From an uncultured Acidobacteriia bacterium (GTDB lineage: Bacteria > Acidobacteriota > Terriglobia > Bryobacterales > Bryobacteraceae): DNA of 40,268 bases. Where the stretch lies: NCBI GenBank assembly GCA_903900705.1, contig CAIUOG010000037.1:1-40268 (forward strand), in the 5' to 3' direction. Position numbers and translations under genes: made by a program. Positions 16,447 through 25,848 of the stretch are shown piece after piece; within the stretch, counting starts at the first letter, position 1, and the number at the start of each line of letters is the position of its first letter. The notes beneath the pieces were generated by a model. That model was not told the DNA's origin and searched no databases. It saw only the letters and a list, made by a program, of their open reading frames with translations.

Positions 16447-16611
16447 GAGAGAGGGGGTCCGGAGACATCCTTATCATATCACGCAGACGCCAAAGAGGCC
16501 CACTATCGCAAAGGCACGACAGGACTTGCGGGTTTTGCCGGTACTCAATTTTTGTTTGGGGGAAGTGACTGTGTTTTGCGAGGCTGACTGAAATCCCAAA
16601 CCCTTGCGGGC

Positions 16612-16688
16612 GCCGGGGAGGTTGCTTCAGGGGTCTTTCAGTTTAGAGGTTAGTCTCGCTTTGGTGGGAGTTAATTGACCTCCCCGGC
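16612..16688. repeat. 11-bp perfect inverted repeat enclosing 55 bp, in the non-coding stretch upstream of dxr
   Basis: GCCGGGGAGGT at 16612-16622 is the exact reverse complement of ACCTCCCCGGC at 16678-16688. The 55-nt interior is less GC-rich than the arms and contains no clear gene. The element lies in the 325-bp gene-free stretch 16447-16771, between the dehydrogenase stop and the dxr start, both on the minus strand. As RNA it would close into a strong GC-rich helix, so it may be a structured leader or processed RNA. A small non-autonomous mobile element is also possible. The rest of the stretch is moderately AT-rich and shows no gene. Confidence 0.5.
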
Positions 16689-16726
16689 TTGATTCCAATA
16701 TTAGTAAATCCAGAAACAGGAATCAA
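16689..16726. repeat. 8-bp inverted repeat directly abutting the larger one
   Basis: TTGATTCC at 16689-16696 pairs with GGAATCAA at 16719-16726 across a 22-nt AT-rich loop. It begins at the base after the 11-bp dyad ends. On the minus strand a run of seven T at about 16728-16734 precedes it rather than follows it, so it does not form a standard terminator for the dehydrogenase gene. It may be an operator or part of a composite structured element. Confidence 0.35.
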
Positions 16727-16752
16727 CTAAAAAAATGGATATTATTTTTGGT

Positions 16753-16772
16753 ACCGTGCGAACCAGCACGGT
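16753..16772 (-). terminator. Stem-loop at the 3' end of the dehydrogenase gene (terminator-like)
   Basis: ACCGTGC at 16753-16759 pairs with GCACGGT at 16766-16772 around a 6-nt loop. It begins within the stop codon of the minus-strand dehydrogenase gene. On that strand it is followed by ACCAAAAATAATATCC and only then by a T-run, so it is not a textbook intrinsic terminator. It would still protect the 3' end of the transcript or end it weakly. Confidence 0.4.
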
Positions 16773-17662
16773 CAGCCCTTTACTTCCACCCCAGTCAAGC
16801 CCTCTAAAACCTTGATTGTAGAGCAGATATCCTCTTCTCCATGGCCTGTGGCGATGGCCGCCTGGAACATCTGGCGGGTCAAAGCGGTGAGCGGAAGGGG
16901 CACATTGAGCTCGGCGGCGCTGTCGAGCATGAGTCCGATGTCTTTGTGCATCCACTTTACGGAAAAGTTGGTGGTGAAGTCGCGGCGGAAGATGAAGGGG
17001 GCTTTGTACTCGATGAGGCCGGATTTGGCGGCGGAGTTGGAAAGGATGTCGAGCATCATCTTCGGGTCGATGCCAGCCCTGGTGCTGAGAACGACGCCTT
17101 CGTTGAAAGCCTGGAGGATGTTGGAGAGGACGAGGTTCTGGGTCAGCTTGGCGTGCAGGCCGGTGCCGGGACCGCCACAGTAATAGAGTTTCTTGCCCAT
17201 GGTTTCAAAATAAGGGCGCATGGCTTCGAAAACCTCTTCTTTGCCGCCGATCATAAAGGTCAGCGTCCCGTTGATGGCGCCCGGAGTGGAACCGGTGCAG
17301 GGTGCGCCGAGGAATTCGACGCCGACCGCGCCGAGAGCTTCGGAGATCCGGACGCTGGCCGACGGGCTGATAGTGCTGGCGTCCACCACGACAAGGCCGG
17401 GCTTCGCGCCCGCTTTGATTCCGTTCTCACCGAGGATTACGGCTTCCGCCATTGCCGTATCGCCCACGCAGAGGAAAACGGCTTCCGCGTCCCGGGCCAC
17501 ATCCGCGGGAGTGGCACAAACGGTCGCGCCGGCTTCGGCGGCCAGCTGCTCGCATTTGGCGGCCGTGTTTGACCAGACGGAGACTTCGTGTCCGGCTTTC
17601 AGAAGATTGCGGGCCATCGGGTAGCCCATGAGTCCAAGTCCGAGGAATCCAAGTTTTGCCAT
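16772..17662 (-). CDS. NAD(P)-dependent beta-hydroxyacid dehydrogenase (3-hydroxyisobutyrate dehydrogenase-like)
   Basis: The protein has 296 residues, the normal length for this family. It starts with the dinucleotide-binding LGFLGLGLMGYPMARNLLKAGHEVSVW; the Asn and Thr after VWS suggest NADPH preference, as in GLYR1/tartronate-semialdehyde reductase-like enzymes. The substrate motif normally read as DAPVSGG is GAPCTGSTPGA here, and the catalytic lysine is in GTGLHAKLTQNLVLSN. The C-terminal all-helical domain has KWMHKDIGLMLDSA. It reduces or oxidises a small beta-hydroxyacid or semialdehyde; the substrate cannot be fixed by sight. It diverges from the DinB gene with 47 bp between starts. 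Confidence 0.88.
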   Translation of the reverse strand: MAKLGFLGLGLMGYPMARNLLKAGHEVSVWSNTAAKCEQLAAEAGATVCATPADVARDAEAVFLCVGDTAMAEAVILGENGIKAGAKPGLVVVDASTISPSASVRISEALGAVGVEFLGAPCTGSTPGAINGTLTFMIGGKEEVFEAMRPYFETMGKKLYYCGGPGTGLHAKLTQNLVLSNILQAFNEGVVLSTRAGIDPKMMLDILSNSAAKSGLIEYKAPFIFRRDFTTNFSVKWMHKDIGLMLDSAAELNVPLPLTALTRQMFQAAIATGHGEEDICSTIKVLEGLTGVEVKG

Positions 17663-17709
17663 AAAGGGAATTGTATAAGGATCGGTATACTGGTGCCGGG
17701 AAAAACCTG

Positions 17710-18204
17710 ATGACAGTGGAAAGTTTGTTACTGACGGCGGCAGTGTCGAAACTGCGCCTGTTCACGGACCGGATTGTGATCTGCGTGGGGAAACTGACGG
17801 ACGACCAGATCTGGGCGCGCGGACAGGAGAATGAGAACGCGATCGGCAACCTGATTCTGCATCTGGCGGGGAATGCCCGGCAGTGGATTGTTTCCGGGCT
17901 GGGTGGCGTGCCGGACACGCGGGAGCGGGATCTGGAGTTCGCCCTGGAAGGTGGGGTTTCACGCGAGGAACTGACCGGGAAGATCCGGTCGACGGTTGCG
18001 GAAGCGACGGCAGTACTGGAAGGGCTGACGCTGGAGCAACTGACCCGCATGTACCGGATTCAGAATCGCGACGCTTCCGGCGTGGATGCGGTGATGAATG
18101 TGGTGGAGCATTTCGCCCAGCACACAGGGCAGATCATCTATGCGACGAAGTTTCTGACCGGCGAAGACCTCGGATTGACGATTCCGAAGAAACCGAAGGC
18201 CTGA
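17710..18204 (+). CDS. DinB/DUF1572-like four-helix protein
   Basis: The protein has 164 residues from ATG 17710, chosen because the conserved first helix (SLLLTAAVSKLRLFTDRI) begins here; an ATG at 17671 would add 13 unrelated residues. The DinB fold carries a metal triad of histidines, seen as His in NLILHLAGN and two in VVEHFAQHTGQIIYAT. Known relatives include thiol-dependent transferases that use mycothiol or bacillithiol. A thiol-linked role is possible given bshC in the same window, but this is inference. Five bases after its stop the reading frame of the MATE transporter is already open, so the two are probably co-transcribed. Confidence 0.8.
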   Translation: MTVESLLLTAAVSKLRLFTDRIVICVGKLTDDQIWARGQENENAIGNLILHLAGNARQWIVSGLGGVPDTRERDLEFALEGGVSREELTGKIRSTVAEATAVLEGLTLEQLTRMYRIQNRDASGVDAVMNVVEHFAQHTGQIIYATKFLTGEDLGLTIPKKPKA

Positions 18205-18289
18205 GACTCTGAGGAAAATCCGGGCACTGATTCGCGAAGCGCTCGCCGGTTCGGACCGCGACCTGACCGAGGGCGACCTCCGGCGGGCG

Positions 18290-19594
18290 GTGATGCTGCT
18301 GGCGATTCCGATGATCCTCGAAATGGTGATGGAGTCACTGTTCGGGGTGGTCGATATGTTCTTTGTCGCGCGACTCGGCGTGGATTCGCTGGCCACGGTG
18401 GCGCTGGCGGAATCCCTGCTGATTCTGGTGTTCAGCATCGCGATGGGGCTGAGCATGGCGACCACGGCATTTGTGGCGCGCCGGATTGGCGAGAAGGACC
18501 CAGGCGGCGCAGCGGAGGTGGCCGTTCAGGCCATTGCGGTGGGCGTGGTGGTTTCGATTGCGGTGGCGGTGACGGCCTGGTTTTATGCGCCCGGGCTGCT
18601 GGGCATGATGGGTGCGACGCCGGGAGTGATTCGCACCGGAACCAACTACACGCGGGTGCTGCTGGGCGGGTCGGTCACGATTTTTCTGCTGTTTCTGATT
18701 AACGGAGTGTTTCGGGGTGCGGGCGACGCGGCGCTCGCCATGCGTGTGCTCTGGGTGGCCAACGCGATCAACATGGTGCTGGACCCCTGCCTGATCAATG
18801 GCTGGGGTCCGTTTCCAAAGCTGAATGTGATGGGCGCGGCGGTCGCCACCACAACCGGGCGCGGCGTGGGCGTGGCGCTGCAATTGTTCTTCCTGCTGGG
18901 CGGATACAGCCGGGTACGAGTCTACCGCGAGCAGGTGCGGGTGAACGTGCGGGTGCTGTGGGAGTTGCTGAAAGTTTCCTTCAACGGGATTCTGCAGTTC
19001 GTGATCGCGACGGCGAGTTGGGCGGCGCTGGTGCGGCTGTGCGCGACGTTCGGTTCCGTTTCGGTTGCCGGCTATACGGTCGCCATGAAGATTTTCATGT
19101 TCGTGATCCTGCCATCGTGGGGACTCTCGAATGCCGCCGCGACCCTGGTGGGGCAGAGCCTGGGAGCGAAGAAGCCGGAGCGCGCGGAGGCGGCGGTGTA
19201 TCAGACCGGCCGGTACACCATGGCCTACATGGGTGCGATTGCGCTGGTCTTTTTGATTTTCGCGCCGGAATTGGTCGCATTCTTTACGACGGATGCGGCG
19301 GTGCGGCGGGTGGCGGCCGATTGCCTGCGGTTCATCAGCGTGGGCAACCTCAGCTACGCGTGGGGCATGGTGATTCTGCAGGCGTTCAATGGTTCAGGTG
19401 ACACGCGAACGCCCACGTTCATCCATTTCTTTTGTTACTGGTGCTTCCAGATCCCGCTGGCGTGGCTGCTTTCCACGGCGCTCGGATGGGGCCACCGTGG
19501 GGTGTTCACCGCCATACCAGCGGCGGAGACCGCCATGACGATCTCCGCGCTGGTTTTCTTCCGTAAGGGTAAGTGGAAGGGGACGGTGATCTAA
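18290..19594 (+). CDS. MATE family multidrug/cation efflux transporter
   Basis: At least 434 residues with about twelve membrane helices (for example MLLAIPMILEMVMESLFGVVDMFFVARLG, TIFLLFLINGVFRGAGDAALAMRVLWVANAINMVLDPCLI and IALVFLIFAPELVAFF). NVMGAAVATTTGRGVGVALQL and ATLVGQSLGAKKPERAEAAVYQTG are typical of MATE antiporters, which export drugs or metabolites using Na+ or H+. ATG 18290 is the first canonical start, with GTG 18287 just before it. The frame is open back to 18209 and codes IREALAGSDRDLTEGDLRRAV, which looks like genuine MATE N-terminus, so a non-AUG start (perhaps CTG 18227 behind GAGGA at 18211-18215) is likely. The 3' end overlaps the ArsR stop by 4 bp. Confidence 0.92.
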   Translation: MMLLAIPMILEMVMESLFGVVDMFFVARLGVDSLATVALAESLLILVFSIAMGLSMATTAFVARRIGEKDPGGAAEVAVQAIAVGVVVSIAVAVTAWFYAPGLLGMMGATPGVIRTGTNYTRVLLGGSVTIFLLFLINGVFRGAGDAALAMRVLWVANAINMVLDPCLINGWGPFPKLNVMGAAVATTTGRGVGVALQLFFLLGGYSRVRVYREQVRVNVRVLWELLKVSFNGILQFVIATASWAALVRLCATFGSVSVAGYTVAMKIFMFVILPSWGLSNAAATLVGQSLGAKKPERAEAAVYQTGRYTMAYMGAIALVFLIFAPELVAFFTTDAAVRRVAADCLRFISVGNLSYAWGMVILQAFNGSGDTRTPTFIHFFCYWCFQIPLAWLLSTALGWGHRGVFTAIPAAETAMTISALVFFRKGKWKGTVI

Positions 19595-19911
19595 GGCCCA
19601 AGCAGTTCGCCCAGACGGTCGAGACGCTTTTCCCAGGGGGAGCGGCGATCGCGGATCCACTTTTCGAGCGGTGCCAGGCCCCCGGGTTCCAGACGGCAAC
19701 TGCGGACGCGACCGGTCTTTTCCGTATACACCAGACCACACTCCTGCAGAATCTGCAGGTGCTGCATGACGGCGGTCAGGGTGACGTTCAGAGGTTCAGC
19801 GAGCCGGGAGACGGAGAGCGGGCCATCCGTGAGACGTTCCATGATGGCGCGGCGCGTGGGGTCACCGAGCGCGTGGAAGACCCGATCCAATTCAGAGGAA
19901 GGATCAGACAT
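19591..19911 (-). CDS. ArsR-family winged-helix transcriptional regulator
   Basis: The protein has 106 residues from ATG 19911. It has the opening typical of ArsR regulators, LDRVFHALGDPTRRAIMERL, then LSVSRLAEPLNVTLTAVMQHLQILQECGLV as the recognition helix region and TEKTGRVRSCRLEPGGLAPLEKWI as the wing. No metal-binding ELCVCDL motif is seen, which fits the subgroup paired with AHSA1/SRPBCC proteins rather than metal sensors. It overlaps the upstream AHSA1 gene by 8 bp and is translated from the same mRNA. It probably represses its own operon. A longer in-frame start lies inside the AHSA1 gene and is unlikely. Confidence 0.88.
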   Translation of the reverse strand: MSDPSSELDRVFHALGDPTRRAIMERLTDGPLSVSRLAEPLNVTLTAVMQHLQILQECGLVYTEKTGRVRSCRLEPGGLAPLEKWIRDRRSPWEKRLDRLGELLGP

Positions 19912-20371
19912 GTTCGAGGTAGTTCGAAAGGTTGTCGAACAACGTCTGCCAGCCAGCCTCGCGACGTTCGGGGCCGTCCGACTGCTCGGAGAAGGCGGCC
20001 TGATGGGTGCAGACCAGAGTTGTGCCCGTATCCGACGGCAGGAACTCAAAGGTAACGAGTGTGACGGAAATCAGATTGCCGCCCAGAGCCATGCGGGACG
20101 CCATAATAATGCGCCCGCCGGGGATGATTTCCTCATAGACTCCGGCGCTGGTGATGGCGACGCCGGGGAATGGGGTGCCCTCGCGGAAGCGGTACTGGAA
20201 GCGCTCTTCGCCGTCCACGCGGAAGTCGGAAGAGTATTCCTCGACGGTGTGATTGCGGCTTTCGGCATACCAGAGGCGCTTCTTTGCGGGGTCGGCAAAG
20301 GCGTCGAAAACGGTAGCAGGGGATTTGGGGTAGCTGCGTTCGATTACGAAGGTGTGATGAATCAGGGACAT
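19904..20371 (-). CDS. SRPBCC/AHSA1-like protein
   Basis: The protein has 155 residues. The SRPBCC (START-like) fold shows as FVIERSYPKSPATVFDAFADPAKKRLWYAE, then EEIIPGGRIIMASRM and a C-terminal helix AGWQTLFDNLSNYLEHV. Members bind hydrophobic ligands, and those encoded with ArsR regulators are of unknown ligand. The start at ATG 20371 is set by GGAGG at 20380-20384 with 8-nt spacing; ATG 20386 would place that site inside the gene. Order on the mRNA is AHSA1 then ArsR, with an 8-bp overlap. Confidence 0.85.
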   Translation of the reverse strand: MSLIHHTFVIERSYPKSPATVFDAFADPAKKRLWYAESRNHTVEEYSSDFRVDGEERFQYRFREGTPFPGVAITSAGVYEEIIPGGRIIMASRMALGGNLISVTLVTFEFLPSDTGTTLVCTHQAAFSEQSDGPERREAGWQTLFDNLSNYLEHV

Positions 20372-20379
20372 TAGTGAAG

Positions 20380-20384
20380 CCTCC
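20380..20384 (-). promoter_or_regulatory. Shine-Dalgarno site that fixes the AHSA1 start
   Basis: GGAGG on the minus strand lies 8 nt before ATG 20371. This favours that start over the upstream in-frame ATG at 20386. Confidence 0.7.
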
Positions 20385-20434
20385 ACTTCAGTATCAGGTC
20401 ACGGGCCTGGATAGTCAAGCGGTGACTTCAGTAA

Positions 20435-22819
20435 TCAATTCACCTTTGCGATTTCGGAGAGAGTGGAGACCAGGGAGGCAGCTTCTTCGTCGGTCAATTT
20501 TTGCCCGGATTTGGTGACGTAGAAAACATCGAGAGCCTTCCGGGCCTCGGTGTCGACCAGCACTACTTCGATGTTGCAGTTGTGCCGGGCGAAAAGCGAG
20601 GCCACGTCGTACAGCAGTCCGGGGCGATCCTGTGTGACGAGTTCGATCAGTGTGGCGGCGGGCGAGGCCTGGTTGTCCCAGGTGGCGCGGAAAGCGGCGA
20701 GGGCGTACGGATCCGGCTTCACGCGCGGACGACGTTTCAGGAGTTCGGAGACCTGCACTTCGCCGCGCAGCACGCGGATGACGGTGCGGATCACTTCCTG
20801 GGACTCGGTGGGATTGAGATCCAGATTGCGATGAGGGTCTGAGAAGGTGAAGCTGTCGATTACGGTCGAGTGGGCGTTACAGAAAGCTTCGGCCTTCAGG
20901 ATGTTGAAACCGAAGCTGGAGAGCGCTGCGGCGATGGAGGCAAACAGAAATGGCCGGTCGGTCGCGACCACGGTAAGCACCCAGGCGGTGGAGCGATTGA
21001 GCGATACGGCAACGCCCTTTTCGCGGGACGCGGCTTCGAGACGGAGGTGTTCCCGCACCTCGGCTGGTTCGTGGATGCGGAGGTAGCGCGGGGGAAGACC
21101 TTCAAGGAAGTGCTTCAGCTCCGGAGTGACGTCGAGCGCCGGGGCTGCGATTTTTTCGCTGAGTTCGCGGGTGAGTTCGGCGTAGACCTTCGCGTAGAGG
21201 TTCCAGAGTAACTGCCGCCGCCAGGGCGTCATGGCGGTGGGGTGAACGGCGCTGATATCGGCGTAGGTGAGCAGGGTGAGCAGGCGGAGACGCTCGACGG
21301 TACCGGTGCGTCCGGCCATATCGCGGATGGTGGCCGGATCAGAAATGTCGCGGCCGTGCATGGCGGCGGAGAGTTCGAGGTGCGCGGCAATGAGGAAATC
21401 GACAATGCCCTGCACGCGTTCGCTGGCGCCGATGCGACGGAGGGCCTGGGCGGCGACGCGACGGGAGGGTTCGACGTGGCCCTCTTCGGGTTCGCCCTTG
21501 CCGGCGTCATGAAAGATGAGGGCGGTGACCAGGAGGTCGATGTCGTCGGTCTCGGAAACGAGGTCCCCAAACAGATCGCCCTGTTTCCCGCGCAGATCGA
21601 GCAGGGTCTGGATTGCAACCAGGGTATGTTCGTCGACGGTGTAGCGATGGTTGAAATCGCGTGTGACCAGGGCTTCGATTTCGTGGATTTCCGGAAAGAT
21701 CGCTTCCAGCACACCGCAACTGTACATGGCTCGCATGGCTTTGCCGCCGTGCGGGAGGCGGGGGATGGCGCGGAAGGCGGGCCAGACGGGCTGGTGGCTT
21801 TCGAGCCAGACGCGGAAACCCGGCACGGCCTTTTCGACGCGCTCCTCGGTGTCGCCGGCGAGCGAGAGTCCGTGGCGTGCGACGAATTCAAAGAGCCGCA
21901 GCAGGACGGACGGGTCGGTCACAGCCGCGGTGGAGGAGCGAAAGAAGACTTCGCCGTGGACGATGGAAAAATCAGAGTTGGAGAGGCGGGCCCAGCGGTC
22001 GCGGAACTGGGAGAAAAGTGAACTGCGTTTGGCCTCGAAGCGTTCCAGACGGCGGTTGGCGAGGCGGGCGATGCCCCGCACCGCCTTGTAATACGAGCGC
22101 ATCAGTTCTTCCGGCGTGATGTTGCCGGCGAGTTCGGCGATCTCATCCTGACGGTCGAAGCCGAGTTTGTTATCGTCGCGACCGGCGAGGTAATGCAGGA
22201 AGCAGCGGATTTCAAAGAGCGCTTCCACGCCGGGGGGCGTTTCCTGATCCCCTGCCCCGAGGCGGGCGAGCCAGCGGAGGACCTGCAGGTCTCGAAGACC
22301 GCCGGGTGCGTCCTTGACGTTTGGCTCCAGGTGATAAATGGTGTCCTGATAGCGTTTATGGCGTTCGCGGGTGAGTTGCGCGATGTTGCGGCCAAGGTCG
22401 GCGCGCGGGTCTTTGATCTGAAGGAAGAGGGCTTCGTCACCCGCGAGGAAGCGGCGATCGAGAAGGCTGACGGCAAGCTCCGCGTTGGCGGCGTCAATCT
22501 GGTTGCAATCCTGGGGAATGTGGACGGACTGGCTGATGCGCAGCCCGTGATCCCAGAGGTCGCGAAGGCAGAGCGAGAGTGGCTCTTTGATGGCGGACTG
22601 GGTCTTTTCGTCCGGCGTGAGAATCAGCAGATCGATATCGGAACAGGGGAACAGTTCCCTGCGCCCGTAGCCACCGACGGCAACCAGGGACACGCCGTCT
22701 GGCATGCCCGCGTCCCAGCGTCCGCAGACGATGGAATCGACCAGCGCGGTGCGGGAGGCGAGCATGGAAGCCGCGTCCCGGGTGGCAAAGAATTGTTTCC
22801 GGATGTCCTGTTCTGTCAC
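20435..22819 (-). CDS. glnD: [Protein-PII] uridylyltransferase/uridylyl-removing enzyme GlnD
   Basis: The protein has 794 residues, shorter than the about 890 of enteric GlnD. It uridylylates PII when nitrogen is scarce and removes UMP when glutamine is high. The nucleotidyltransferase motif is G49-G-Y-G-R-R-E-L-F-P-C-S-D61-I-D63. An HD phosphohydrolase domain starts near residue 393 (VDEHTLVAIQTLLDL) with FHDAGKG near 436. Two ACT glutamine-sensing domains begin around 613 (VATDRPFLFASIAAALSSFGFNI) and 725 (VTQDRPGLLYDVASLFARHNCNI). The start is GTG 22819. It is 11 bp behind glnK, completing an amtB-glnK-glnD operon, so sensor, target and transporter are made together. Confidence 0.93.
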   Translation of the reverse strand: MTEQDIRKQFFATRDAASMLASRTALVDSIVCGRWDAGMPDGVSLVAVGGYGRRELFPCSDIDLLILTPDEKTQSAIKEPLSLCLRDLWDHGLRISQSVHIPQDCNQIDAANAELAVSLLDRRFLAGDEALFLQIKDPRADLGRNIAQLTRERHKRYQDTIYHLEPNVKDAPGGLRDLQVLRWLARLGAGDQETPPGVEALFEIRCFLHYLAGRDDNKLGFDRQDEIAELAGNITPEELMRSYYKAVRGIARLANRRLERFEAKRSSLFSQFRDRWARLSNSDFSIVHGEVFFRSSTAAVTDPSVLLRLFEFVARHGLSLAGDTEERVEKAVPGFRVWLESHQPVWPAFRAIPRLPHGGKAMRAMYSCGVLEAIFPEIHEIEALVTRDFNHRYTVDEHTLVAIQTLLDLRGKQGDLFGDLVSETDDIDLLVTALIFHDAGKGEPEEGHVEPSRRVAAQALRRIGASERVQGIVDFLIAAHLELSAAMHGRDISDPATIRDMAGRTGTVERLRLLTLLTYADISAVHPTAMTPWRRQLLWNLYAKVYAELTRELSEKIAAPALDVTPELKHFLEGLPPRYLRIHEPAEVREHLRLEAASREKGVAVSLNRSTAWVLTVVATDRPFLFASIAAALSSFGFNILKAEAFCNAHSTVIDSFTFSDPHRNLDLNPTESQEVIRTVIRVLRGEVQVSELLKRRPRVKPDPYALAAFRATWDNQASPAATLIELVTQDRPGLLYDVASLFARHNCNIEVVLVDTEARKALDVFYVTKSGQKLTDEEAASLVSTLSEIAKVN

Positions 22820-22830
22820 GAGAGAGTTAC

Positions 22831-24536
<1,706 letters not shown>

Positions 24537-24735
24537 GGTGGATTCGACAGGGACTTCTGGTTCTCTTACCCGGAGAAGGTTCCATTATTTCGTGTTCGGG
24601 AGCCGAGGCGAAATAGATTGAGTCGATTCATGGTATCGATTTTTTTGATATATACAATTTGCAGAATCAGAGTACATCGACAATCGGAACCGCGGGTAGA
24701 TGGGAATTGGAGTATAGTAAACGGAATCTCTGCCC

Positions 24736-25848
24736 ATGCGAATACCCACTCTGATTCCCGCCGGATTGCTGATGGCCGCCGCAATGGCGGCGCAGACGCC
24801 AACGCCGCCGGTCGCGGCGCCGATCGTTATTCCCCCCGTAAGTCCGGCGGTGGAACTGAAGATCGACCATGCGGCCTGCCATGATCCGCATCAGGTGGCT
24901 TCGAAGACAGTGGATCCGAAGATGACGGACCCGGGCGACCACTGCGAACTCGGGCAGACCGTGACGATCCGGTTCAGCAATCTGGATGATTGGGTGCGGG
25001 CGGACAGCGCGAAACATGACCCGCGAAACCTGGTGATCGCGCTGAATGGGCATGCGCTGATGGGCACGCATCCGGCGGTGATGGTGGCGGGGAGCAATAC
25101 GCTGGCCTTTGAGCTGAATGCGCCGGAGAACACCGATACCGACGCCGAAATGAACCGGCAGGCGTGGCGCGCGATTCTGCGCAAGCACCGCTCGCCGACC
25201 CTGCTAATGCTGAGCGTGGGGCTGAAGGACGCCACGACGTTCTATGGCAGTTATCCGCTGGCGTTCCGGCTGTATCCTCCTTATGCGACGCTGGTTTTCA
25301 TTTTTATCGGGATTCTGGTGCTGACTGTGGGCTATCTGGCGGCACGGAGTGGGCTGATTCGCGTGCCGGGTCCGAATCCGGGCGATGGCACGACGCGGCC
25401 TTACAGCCTGGGCAGAAGCCAGATGGCGTGGTGGTTCCTGCTGATTGTGGCTTCGTATCTCTATATATGGCTGATTACGAACAACCGGGATTCGCTGACG
25501 CAGGGTGTACTGATTCTGGTCGGCATCAGCGCGGCCACGGGGCTGACGTCGCAGATTGCGGGCAAGCCGTCGGGGGCGGCGGCAGCGGTACCGGCTGATC
25601 CGGCGGCAGAGCCTGTACCGGCAACAACCCCGACATGTTCGAAAGGCTTTCTGACGGACATTCTCACTGACGAGAACGGGATCAGTTTCGACCGTTTCCA
25701 GATGGCGGCGTGGACCGTGGTGCTGGGTCTGGTGTTCGTGGTGGAAGTGTTTTCCGACCTGCACATGCCGGACTTCAGCCCTACCCTGCTGGGGCTGATG
25801 GGGATCAGTTCGGGAACCTATGTGGGTTTCAAGCTACCGGGCAAGTAG
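24736..25848 (+). CDS. Exported multi-pass membrane protein of unknown function
   Basis: The protein has 370 residues. After a possible signal peptide (MRIPTLIPAGLLMAAAMAAQ) there is an outer domain of about 160 residues with two Cys (AACHDP, DHCELGQ) and beta-strand-like sequence. Hydrophobic segments start near 183 (YATLVFIFIGILVLTVGYLAA), 231 (AWWFLLIVASYLYIWLI), 257 (GVLILVGISAATGL), 324 (AAWTVVLGLVFVVEVF) and 351 (LLGLMGISSGTYVGF). The GIS[AS]xTG motif occurs twice, at about 262 and 356, suggesting an internal duplication of a two-helix unit. I recognise a broadly spread unnamed membrane family but no function. The gene is transcribed alone and overlaps the convergent hydrolase by 15 bp at the 3' end. 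Confidence 0.75.
   Translation: MRIPTLIPAGLLMAAAMAAQTPTPPVAAPIVIPPVSPAVELKIDHAACHDPHQVASKTVDPKMTDPGDHCELGQTVTIRFSNLDDWVRADSAKHDPRNLVIALNGHALMGTHPAVMVAGSNTLAFELNAPENTDTDAEMNRQAWRAILRKHRSPTLLMLSVGLKDATTFYGSYPLAFRLYPPYATLVFIFIGILVLTVGYLAARSGLIRVPGPNPGDGTTRPYSLGRSQMAWWFLLIVASYLYIWLITNNRDSLTQGVLILVGISAATGLTSQIAGKPSGAAAAVPADPAAEPVPATTPTCSKGFLTDILTDENGISFDRFQMAAWTVVLGLVFVVEVFSDLHMPDFSPTLLGLMGISSGTYVGFKLPGK

Noticed and set aside
24630-24656. Terminator-like stem with T-run between amtB and the membrane protein gene
   Set aside because: The stem is only 5 bp in an AT-rich promoter region where neither gene ends.
24537-24735. Possible sigma-54 promoter upstream of amtB
   Set aside because: No GG-N10-GC pair at suitable spacing was found on the minus strand, so it is not reported.
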